A stretch of 64,000 nucleotides of DNA, taken from Nectonema munidae (taxonomy: Eukaryota; Nematomorpha; Nectonematoida; Nectonematidae). Each line of letters starts with the position of its first letter. Position 1 is the first letter of the stretch. Location: positions 124,001 to 188,000 of the forward strand of contig JAUIRK010000987.1 in the NCBI GenBank assembly GCA_030549495.1, given 5' to 3'. Shown here one piece after another: positions 23,468 to 35,400 of this stretch. Made by a program: the position numbers and the translations under genes. The notes under the pieces were generated by a model, which saw only the letters and a list, made by a program, of their open reading frames with translations, ran no database searches and was not told the origin of the DNA.

Positions 23468-26400
23468 ATGGAAAACACAGAATCTGAAGAAATAAAAGCA
23501 ATTAGGTTATTATATCCAAATGTAGATCAAGAAAAAACTCCACTACCTAAATCCTGGAATTCAAAGGATAAATATAATTTTTTGGGTTTGTATGATGAGA
23601 ATTTAAGAGTTCATTACAAGGGTAAATTTTGAATTTTGGTATCTATATATTTTTATTACTGCTTATGCATTACCTTTTTTTGTTAGAGATATATTGAGTT
23701 TAATTTAAAATACTAATTAAAATTTGTTTATGGATAATATCTACAAACTAAGCGAACATGAATAATTTTATAGTAGATACCTGACTGATATAACGTTTTG
23801 AGCTAATCTAGCATCGAACTTAATTTGTTCATAGTTAGGAAAATTCTTTACTTTTTCTTCTCGGATAGAACACGCTACTATTTATTTCCCCTTACAAAAA
23901 TAGTTTACTATAAAATTTTCGAAGTTACCCTGTGAAACATCTTTTTCATTAATATTGTTGACTACTTTCCACTGCGCTAGATTCCCATGATATCAGATTT
24001 TTTTTTAAAAGGTTCCAAAAACTAAGATTTTATTACCTAATATAAGTTTTTAACCATTTATTCGAGACTAATGTCATTTTAAAAGATACTTTTAAAAATT
24101 GAAACTTATTATTGGTTTCTTTAATTTAGTTAAAAATAGCAAGAATTTTATTTCAATGTAGTTAATTTAGTTTGCAGCTAACTTATCTTCTTTAGGGTTT
24201 CGCCGATAAATTGTTAACTTAACGGTATTGGTCGAATTGCTAATATATCCCTATCGGCTATTTTACCAATATATCCGCTTGTTTATCTGCCAATTATGTT
24301 TTTTATTACTGCTGTTTGACATATAGTCTGAAAAAGAAATTATTCTATTAGAATATTTCCATCTATAAGATTTTGTAAACTAACTACTTACATGCATTTT
24401 AAAAAGATAATTAGTTATCTATACTACTCAATTATAATTGTTTAGAATTTGAATAACTTAAAGATTTGCTTTAATTGCTTTGCTTATTTGCAATTAAAAT
24501 TATTTTATATATATCAGTAGTGAGTAGTCATAATGACGGTTTACTTGTCACGTAATCGTGTAAGTGCATAGTCAAAGATTGTGCACTAATTTAACTGCGG
24601 GTGTTGCATGGTCATTTTGTGACGGTTTTGAAGCCGAAAGAAGGTGTTAGTAATACTAAATTTATTTTCAGCACATATCTCTATTCGGAGTGAACTTACG
24701 GTACTCCTAAAAAGGCAGCTTAGCCACACATGTAGCTGCCGTACTATGACGTCGCCACAACTTTGTGATTAGAACGACCTTCAAACAAGGGCTGCGGATG
24801 TGTGACTGCATACTTAAGACTTTTAGCTAATCAAACATGTCCACGTCGACCAAATCCCAACTGGACTTTTCAAAAGTGTAAGAAAGTTAGGAGTGTGATT
24901 CTAACATTAATCGCCTTCGGGTGAATTTGAAGGTTGATAACATATTGCTTGCCTTGCACTAACATATTTTGCCTTCTCCAGTTGCACATGCAAGATGGAA
25001 ACGTTCTCATTCTGTTTGGGATGCTTGTGCCAGAGACTTTACAGTCAAGGTACGCCTTTCTCTGTCAGTGTCGAAACAACTGCTGTTGGCGACTTAAAAG
25101 TCCCATACCTTAGTAACCAAAGTGCCGCGTCAGTTTTGTAGCGCACTTGCTAGTCACGCAGTGTGCAGTAACGGGTACTCTGTCAGCGTTTTTATATAGA
25201 TTTTGGGCTGGATATCACTGTTCTCACGCTCGATCTCCCCACTCCCCTGGGATGCAATTTTAGGGGGTAACCAGGAGGCTTTATGTAATTAAGTCGTTGT
25301 TATATATATTTTAGTACTTTGCTTAACATCTTTAGACAATTATTAGTAAACTTATTATATGAAATATACATGAAACTCGTTCTCTATCAAGTCATTCTTA
25401 AGATAACAAAGTTGATCCTATGAATCAGGGTTAGGGAAACTTTTAAGTGTAGTCGGCCAAAAATTCCAAAAATTAGGGTCCGTGGGCGGATCAAAAATAC
25501 AAACTCTTGATCCTGTGTAAATCTTGTATATAACATCTAAAGTAGTAAGAAAGCGATTAATCCGAATCGGGAATCGCGTTTTTTAAAATATCCCAATCGC
25601 ATGGCAAGATTTCATTAGTACCTTCCGATGCGTCATCCCGAACCCAAGTATAGAGTGGTCTAACCCAAAGTTAGGCTTCATTTGCCTTTCTTAATAAATA
25701 AATGAATATGACTTCTAACTATTGGATAATACATTTTTATAATGAAAATTTATTCGATTTTTTGCATACGGATATATGCGTGTGCGGTCGCTATAAAAAC
25801 GCTCGTTGGGGATTTTAAAATATGTATAAAGTGTATTTTTAGATGAATTCAGTATTTTTGTATTTTGATCAGGTGTTGGAAAAACGCATAAGGACGCCGC
25901 AAGTGTACGAGCAACTCATTCTATACCCGCATCTTGTGGTGTTTACTATTTTGAAGTTAAGATCATTAACAAAGGACGTGATGGGTAAGATTTTTTTGAT
26001 CTTAAGCTCTTTAGAACCCATACCCATTTGTAAAGAACTGATTATTATACATAAGTATACGCTAAAATATTTACTTTATCGTGACAGTAGTTAATACGAT
26101 TATCTCAAAATGTTAGAATAGAACAATCACTTACGATATCTTTAAAAATACTTTCAAACTAAACTTACTTGACTTCTTTTATACTCTTTATTACGTTTGG
26201 AAGTTCGGGTCGATTGAGTCGGAGATTTTATCGTTATAAGAATTGCAGTTGGCATCTAATGGAATTTATGAGTGGAAGTCCGATTTTTTAAAGGTATTTT
26301 GTAAACATATCGAGTTGTTCTTCTTTAGTTGAAAGTGAAAGTAAGAGTTGTTTTTTTGAATATTTTAAGTTTTTAATTATTTGGAGTCAAAGTTAAATAT

Positions 26401-29400
26401 TTTCCCCCGAATCCGCAAACCTGATTTTAATAAAATGTATACACTTAAAAATATTCCCGAAACATGTGCGCTTTTTTCCTTCAAATCATGGAAATAAGGA
26501 GTTATCACATTTAGATTTAGATAGGTTTTTTTGATTAAAATAAAACATTAAATGAAATATGCAGCATATGTTTCGAGGAACTCACGTATCAAACAAAGTA
26601 ACAAAGTTAGCCATGCACCCCTATAGAAGATTGCAAACAAAAATTGTAGAACAATATGAAAAAGAAAGCATAACACCGAATGAGAATTAAAAAATCATGG
26701 ATAATAAAATAAATAATTGTGGATTTTTACTACAGTGCAACATTAGAAACATTAGAATAATCGGGGGTTGTATCCAGGGTTGTTGAGTCGAAGAAATATT
26801 TGCGGCTCCGACTTCTACTCCACTTTTTATTCGTAAGTTTTGAGACTTTTCCTCCATTTATTTATATTTTTTAATTTTAGTGACTCCATCTATAAATAAC
26901 TTTGCGACTTTGACTTTAAAAATTTATAATTATTCAACATCACCTTTTCTCTTTCAAATATTCTGATACCATGTAGTACCATATTTCAAAGTCGTTTGGG
27001 AATGCCAATTTTAATGTTTAGTGCTTTCTTGCATTGTTTTCAAAAAGATTTTTAATTTATTGTCTATAACCTTTTTATCTAAGACAAAAAATACGAATCA
27101 TAAATTGAATTTATCCTAAAAAATTCCCAAAGGTATGTTGTATGTGCTTTAAAATTTTTTCCTAAAAACTCTCTGCTCATAAACTGAGTTTTGCTCTTTT
27201 GCAAACTAATTTTAACGTAAAATGAAAAAGTTCATTCCTTAATTTTATTGAATTTTTCAGCCTTTTTCTATGGGTTGTAAAAATACAAGGCTTGGACTGA
27301 AATGATCAGCATTTTTATGTTGCCTTTTTGCAACGTTGCACACTAAAAAGAGTGTCAATGCATTTATTTTTAATCTAACATTTATCAATGTAACTATTTA
27401 TGAAACCAGAGACGGAGCCTCAATAATTATTACGACTCCAACTCCATAACCCTGGTATCATTTGAAAATTGATAAAAATCATTAAAATGAAGCTTTTTCG
27501 AAACTAAAATAACTTTTTTTTACAAATTTTGCACCTTCCCTGTGTTGTTTTTTGGTTCCTGATTTATCCATGTACAAACATTCATATTTTTTCTATAATA
27601 TTCGGTCTGTACTGAGACAAAAATCTATCCAACAAATGAACTACTCCCGGTCTACTTATTATGAAGGGTCGGTTTATTTTTTTATCTCGTTCTGATGCCT
27701 TTCACCCGTTTTGAAACCTAACGACATCGAGAAGATCCGTAAAAATTAGAAATCATGATCACTACACAATTTTATCCCCTCTAATAATTTTTCAGAAGTA
27801 AATTCCCCTTTTGGTAACATTTCAGGATATTTAACAAGTTGAAAACTTGTAAGGATTTTGGTTCAATGAATGGTTTTCATTTCCTTGAGTCTCCTTATTT
27901 ATATTATCGGAATAGGTATCGAAATTGTAACTATTTTGTTCTTTTCCGATACGAATACCGATTCTTGTTAATTTTAATGTTAGGACCGGTTTCATGACTA
28001 TTATTAATTTTTTATTAGATTTATAAATCCACTGTTTATAGCAGGAATGCAAAAGTTATCCAAAATAAGTGAATAATTTGCGCCTCAATCCTAGCTTCAA
28101 AATCAAGGCCTCGGAGCCGCCTCAAAATTGTGTGGCTAAATTTTTTTATGACTCCCGCTCCGACTCTGGCTCCGACGTTTTATATATTATAATTTATATT
28201 TGAAAAAACTGAAAAGCTGTTTCCTCATTTATTTATGGTTTGTTCTCTGTAAATAGAATATGAACATGAACTAAAACGGATTATTTATATTTCAAGGTTA
28301 TATATGTAACAATTGTGATTTTGATACATCACGAATTATACGCTTCGAGCCAAAAACAGGGAGCCGCTTTTTTGTTATTTGTGACTCCGACTCCTAGTAA
28401 AAAAATGTGCGGCTCCAACTCCGGCTCCGAAGCCCTGTTCAAAATAGCTCATTTTTATATTTTCACTTGGGTATCTAGAGAAATTAGGATTATATGAATT
28501 TCTTGATAGGGGTCGTTCACAATTGACGTCAACTAAAAGGGGGGGGAACCAGAGGTGGGCAGAGGGGGTTTTAAGTGATGTATATCTAAAAGTTGACATG
28601 AGGGGGGGGGGGGAATTTATCAAAAAGGTTGACGTCATTGTGAACGACCCCATATTGCAATCTAGGCCTCCTTTTTCTAAAAAGATTTGCTAAAAATAAA
28701 TGTAACTTATGAGTGTTTGATGAAAAAATAATCAATTGCTATAATTTTTATTTATCTATATAAAATATCTATAAATACCTATAGTTCATGGACTATGCCC
28801 CCAATGTGATTTCAAGGGGTTTAAAAAGCCTTTTGCTGCACCAATAATTTTGAATGTTTTCAATTTTATATCTTTTTTATATCATTAAAAGACTTGTTTG
28901 ACTTGGGAGTAGAAAATTTCGCATATTAATTTACTTAGTTTATTGTCGAGTTTCAAACACAAATTATTTAAAAGCAAATTTTAAAAATTAAAAAAAGTTC
29001 TCACTCTCCTAATTAGGATAAGCGCACCTGCGTATACATTAGTAATAATTTATGTTAATGTAAATGAAGATCTATAAAATAATGATAATTTAATTATATC
29101 AAAGCATAGAATTGGGAGTTTGATACTCAAAATCGGTGGTATTGAGCTGAAAATTTATTTCAATTCTAAATTTTATTAGAGCGTCTACCAAAAGATGAAA
29201 CAAGGTTGTGCAATGCGTTAAATTAATATTTTTGGAAAAAGAAGATAAACACATTTTAAACGTTCCTTACATGTATCCGCTTTTGAATCGCGTTATAAAG
29301 AAAGAAATCAGGAATAATTTGGCGATTTAAGCATGCACAAAACGTTGGGAATCCATTGAAGCTAAAATTTTCAATATATAAGATGTATTGTATATTCCCT

Positions 29401-32400
29401 TAAATGTAAATATTGTGTTAACACCCCGTTTAGATATCATTATAACTCTACGCATAATGATTGCTAGTCCAAAGTACTATAATGAAATAATAAAGAAGGA
29501 AAGGCAGTATAGAGAACAATAAACCTGGGTATAAATTCCTAATTTAACAATTATGACTTAGGCATTAGCCACCGAAAGAAATAATTCATGCTGGTATGGA
29601 CAGATTTACTAAATAGTGATATCAGAATAAGTAAGAATTTTTGATCACGCATGTATTAGACATCTTGCATAAATAATTATATTAATTATAAGCATTAAAG
29701 TTTACTATTAATGTAATTACATAATGAATTACCTTTAATCTTGTAATTATGAATACAAAGATTTACTGAAATAATAATGTGATGTTTTAGATCATTTGAA
29801 TGGTTGATTGTTGAAAAAGAACTTGAGCTCCAAAACTTTCATACAATATTTATTTTATACTTATAAAACTGGAATCTAAAAAAAAGAATCCACTTACTAT
29901 CTTTATCCTTCGCTAAGAAGGCTAACCTATGTATCGCTACTTCCACTTTTTATAATATGATCCTCTAGGTATATGGGAATAGGACTTTCTTCTCAAAACG
30001 TTAATCTAAATCGCTTGCCAGGTATTTTTTCTTTTTACTCTTATTTGATTCAACTTATGCATTCTGTAGGTTGGGATAAAAACTCTTACGGTTATCACGG
30101 AGATGATGGGCGGTCATTTTGTTCATCAGGCACTGGTCAGCCATACGGTCCTACATTTACAACAGGAGATATCATTGGATGTGGATTGAATTTAATTGAT
30201 AATTCTGTCTTTTATACAAAAAATGGATTAAATTTGGGTAAGAGTATATTTTGATCTCGTCTTTTTCCGTAAATATTGCGAACATATGAGTTTGCAGATG
30301 ACAGAATACATGGTATCTCTAAAAACACTGAATGCTACAGGCATGCAAACTCCATGGTTATTTATTTGTATTAGTGATGGGGCGATTAATCGAAATCGAT
30401 ACCAATCATCGGCTTTTTTGGTACTCTCGCAAAATCATCTTTCTATGTTGTTGTGTTGACTTATCATCAGAGTAACTACTTGGCTAAAAACAATTTTTAT
30501 TTGAAAGTCGGTAAAAACTTTCTTCAAAAATTCCCTTAACGTTATTTTGTGCAATTTTCGTTGCACTTTGCGAGCCTCGTGATACTTGCAACTTTGTTCT
30601 CTCATTTCTGACCAAAAAGATGTAAACACACGTTTACCGATCACGCTACACTTGATAAATCTTTTTAAGCTCTATCAAACAACTACAAAATCAATATGGT
30701 TAAAGTTATATGTGATTTCAAGTGGGGCGAAAAAGCCTTTCGCCCTCAATAATTTTCTGTTCTTGTTTTAAGGTTAAGTCTTAGAATTAATATTTAAAAT
30801 TTATTTTTTTCATTAACACCTACTTTTTTGTTATAATAATGCGAATTTGAACTATATTTGATCAGGGGCCGTAATGTAGCCAGTAATTTTAACAAGAGCC
30901 CATGCATTATTGAGCGAGCAAATATTTTTTATAGCATATAACTATATAAGAACTCTATAACTTAAGGCATAAAATGTTTATTCCCATTAGTTACTGTAAC
31001 CAAGCCCGTTGATAAGGGGGGCAAGGGAGCTAGGACCCCTGCGATTTATTTTGCCCATCTGAAACTCCTTTGAAATATATAAATGTATACACTTTCTTAT
31101 ATTCCCGGCCCCATTAAAATCAGTTTTGCCCCCTCCCCCTACGGTACTTGAAGTGGACGACGGGGCTAATTTAAACAATCAAGTCTTTTATTCAAATCAA
31201 ATATATAGCATCTTTATCCTTAAATATTCGTTTTATTTAATGTCTTCGTTTTTTTTTTCAAGATTTCTTAGAATAGCTGCAATGTTTTTACACTTTGCTT
31301 AAAATTTTTATATAATAATTTCATTTTTATAACTAAGGGAATGGAATAGCTAATTTATATAAATTTAAAGTTTGTAGAATATTTATTCCAAAAATTATTT
31401 ATATTTATTCCCCACCCCCCTCACCGTACTGGACATTATATATATTTTTTTAAACTTTACCGCGACCGAAGCTTTTCGGAGGAAGACGTTTCCGCAAAAA
31501 ATATAGAAGCTTTCAAAACAATCAATATCTCCACAAAAAGGGGTTTTCATTTGACAACGACCACTTGTAAATAACTACCGTCATTTTATATAAAAATATT
31601 ACAATCACAAGTCAAATATCACCGCATGAGCTATATAAAATATGTGAATACTAAATATCTACCCTTAAATCTTTATTTCAACACATATATCTAGGTTTGA
31701 AAGATTTCCCTACATCACTTATTCAAAAGATTCATTGAGGGCAACTTTGAAATTTCCTAAAATTTCCCTTTATAAGTGAGTGATTGGGATTTTTTATTGT
31801 TCTTTTCCCCGCAAATCTTTTCTGTTGGATGCAATCTTTCTAAGTGAATGTTGTAGTTTTTGCGTTTGATTTGCTTCTCACAAACTCTACAGTCGAGTGT
31901 TTCTCTGTGTCCCAAAGGTTTGAGTGCTGCAGCCACACTTTTCTTCAGTTTACTTTCTGCACGAGCAGCTTCTTTCTGAAACTCACTTTCTGCGTCCACA
32001 TCTTTCCCATGCTCATTTTCTGTAGCTATCTTTTTCAGGCTCATTTTCTACCATCACAATTTTATCAAGATCTTTGTCTGCTGCCACATTCTCACTTTCG
32101 ATGTCATTGTCTGTTTGACTTGATGACATATTTACTAAAGAATGTTGACTTTCTGAAAAATGAAATTGTAAGTGAATTAAAAGATTTGTAACAAATAAAT
32201 ATGAACTACAACACATTTATCAACACAAAACAACTGACTGAAACTTGAGAAAATATCGGTCGTTGAATCTGCGGTAAGCTGCCGATCTAGCCGATGTCTG
32301 CAGCAAATATAACCGTACAAAGCTGATGCTGTTGACATGGCTTACCGCTTATGTTCCTCTTCCCCACTAGACTTTAATGCAGTAAAACCAAATTGCAAGT

Positions 32401-35400
32401 GTGGGACGTCATATTTCATTTTTTAGCCATTAAGACTAATCTTAGTCAATTTACGAGCATTATTTTCTTACGAATTAAACGTTTGTTATTTTCAGATGCG
32501 TGAGATAAAAAATATGATTTTATTCAAATAAAAATAAAAAAGATCGACTAATTCTGAAAAATTTACTGATACACTTTCATCTGCACATCACTACTAGTGA
32601 GACGGGATTTTCAACTCTTAGCAATATAAAAAAAAAAAAGTTGGCATGAAACCGGCGTTAACAAACGCTCCGCAACGAATTCCAAGGCTTCCTACTCAAA
32701 AGCCATTAAGATTATTATTAATCTTAATAATTAATTAGTTAAGCCATTAAGAAAAATGCACATTTACATCTATAAAAGTAGGCGTGAAAAGCAATAAAAG
32801 AATAAAATAGTACTCGATTCAAAGACTAACTTATTTATTCTTTTTAAATGTCTTATTCAATCTTTTATTATGCTATTCTTCAGGTTAGAACATTTCTCTA
32901 ACCAGGTTTAGAATAGATATGACGATAATCACAAAGTAATTGCTATTTTTGCTGAATTTATTTATTTTATCCACTCTTTTTGCAAGATACATTTACTTTT
33001 ATTTCTTTCATAACAATGTTTCTTCTTTAGGTGTTGCTTTTACAAACATCCCAGTAAGATCTTTGATTTGATTCATTTTTTGTGCAAAAGATATATTTAA
33101 CGTCTTTTAGCTCAGTGTTGATCTTAGAATTTATAATATAAACTTTTTAGTCAAATATGTATCCAACAGTTGGACTTCAAACACTCGGTGAAACTATTCA
33201 TACAAATTTTGGACAAAAACCTTTTATTTTTGATTTTATGGACCTAAGAATGGTATTTTTCATAATTACCTTTATTACTTTTAAAATACAATTTCATTAC
33301 ATTCCTTTAATGTTTTAAAAAATTAAATTAAGTAAAGATTTTGCACACAATTATAATATAATTTTATTGTCTTTGGAAATTTTGTTAAATTCTTTAAACC
33401 TCGCGTGAAGCAAGTGCGAACTTTACGTCCGTCTTTCGATTATTTTGAAGTCATTTTTTGACGAATAAATAATTATGTGATCTTCAGATAAACATGTTTT
33501 TCAAAAATGACACGAATCTGTGAGCGAATTTTTTTTAAAAAACTATTAAAATGAACCAACTTGTGATTGAGTCTGAGAGCACTCTTTAAATGATATATTT
33601 GAAATATTTCTGATGAAACACTTAAAATAACTTTTGTCGATTTTTTAAAACAATAATTGATTTAAAAACAACAAGGCACTGATGTACCGCTTATGTCAAA
33701 CTATGAATAAATTGGTATCGATGAGGAATCGAACCCAGAGACGTCCATGCTGAGTCCATCATCTCAACCAACCTGCCATGCCACCCATAGAAGTGCAGCG
33801 TTTTTCAAACTTTTTTACTGCGACCCATAGCAAGAAGCACCGTTTGCATCGCGACCCAAAATACTTAGGTGTAATAAGACAAACTCTGATCACCTCTAGG
33901 TTCATTTATTCAGCAGCGACAATTTATATGTCCTTTCTTTTTTGTCACGACCCATTTTATTTTTCACGCGACCCACTGAAGGGTCGGCACCCACAGTTTG
34001 AAAAACGCTGCTGTAGTGGATATGTCAAATTAGTTTTCAAAAAACTTAAGTTATGCTGTAAAAATTTTTTAGTTTTTGTTGAAGATCTATAACTTTTTCT
34101 GATAGACTTTTTTTCCTTAAAAGTTATTATAAAAGGCAAATCATTGCAAAAGGTTAAACGTTATTTTAAAAACAACTTAACCAATCGCTGTTTCATTTGT
34201 TTGCCGCTGTTGTGAATCATACATGCTTTCCATACATTTTCAAACTGTCTTTTTTTATTTCACCTTACCATGTTTTTATCAATCCCTTGACATTTTGAAA
34301 CAGTTCTTGATACGATTTTTAATTCTTTCTTAAATTTGATATAAAAAAAGATTTTTTTGTATTAGAAGCTTTTTTTCCATTTGAGCCAAATACCATTAAA
34401 ATTTTCAACATATTTTTGTAATAGCAAATAATTATGCGCTATCTTTAAAATTTTCATATTGTGCGGGATTATGTCAAGAATAATATGTTTAATTAAGATA
34501 TTAAAAGACAACACATAAAAAAATTTTAACTCAACATTTTTTGTTTTTAATTATTTTTTAAGACGACGACATTTACGGTTTCTTTTAAAGATGTCAAAAA
34601 ATCAATTAATTTTTTGTTGAGAAAAAATTAAGTAAAATGAACAAATATAAAATAAAATTATAGAAGGCCTAAAATCAAAATAAGTAAAATAAATTAAAAA
34701 AATATAAGCCAAAAATTTTATGAAATTTGAAAAAAAGAACCAAGCAGAAAAGTAAAATTTAAAAAAATTGTGAAAAAAACAAATTTCCAAAAACTAATTA
34801 AAATAATTCTAAAATTAAAAAAAATTTCTAAGCAAAAATTTTAAAGATATTTATGCTCAACCCCAACCCACGAGCTTCCAACTTGCAAAAATAAATAATT
34901 TGCCAATTAATAATAATCACCAACTGATCGGTATTCGACTAAAGTTCTTATCGGTGCATCTCTATTCCAAGCATATTTTTAAGTCTCCACTATTCTAAAC
35001 AATCAACGTATACCTTATATCAATGTTAATTTACATCAGGGGCGCACATCCAGGGGTGGGGGCGAAAAGCCTATTAACAACCCCCCCCCCCCCCCCCCCC
35101 AATAATTTTGAATTTTTTTAAACTAGTGTATATGCGTTATGTAATTTAAATATTTTAGCTGGAAGTATAGTTTTTAAATTTCGTCAATTTTGTAAAAAAA
35201 AATATAAAGTAGTCTTATAAATTTACGTATGCGCTGTATAAACTCTATTTTAATTGATTGTTTGAATATTTGGTCACCCGTGGTATTTTCAAACCAGTAA
35301 TTTTGAAAATTGCAAAAAAATTCGCCCCTCCCAATAATTTTGAGGATGTGCGCCCCTGCTTAAATCCATTATTTCGAAATCACTAGGATTATACACATCA

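Larger units (their letters stand above)
33700..34160. repeat. Dispersed repeat carrying the tRNA-like head and a MITE
   Basis: The flanks on both sides of the MITE (from about 33765, and 34011-34150) match 55288-55480, for example GTCAAATTAGTTTTCAAAAAA, AAGTTATGCTGTAAAA and AGTTTTTGTTGAAG. The complete unit and its orientation are unknown. Confidence 0.55.

Noticed and set aside
22208-23632. Long poly-Arg frame on plus and poly-Phe frame on minus
   Set aside because: These arise only from translating the pure GAA/TTC array. No protein is implied.
25424-25520. CAGGGTTAGGGAAAC as a hAT left terminus
   Set aside because: No matching right terminus or target duplication could be found within the intron.
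33712-33785. Functional tRNA gene
   Set aside because: A and B boxes are present, but the acceptor arms do not pair and the sequence lies inside a dispersed repeat.
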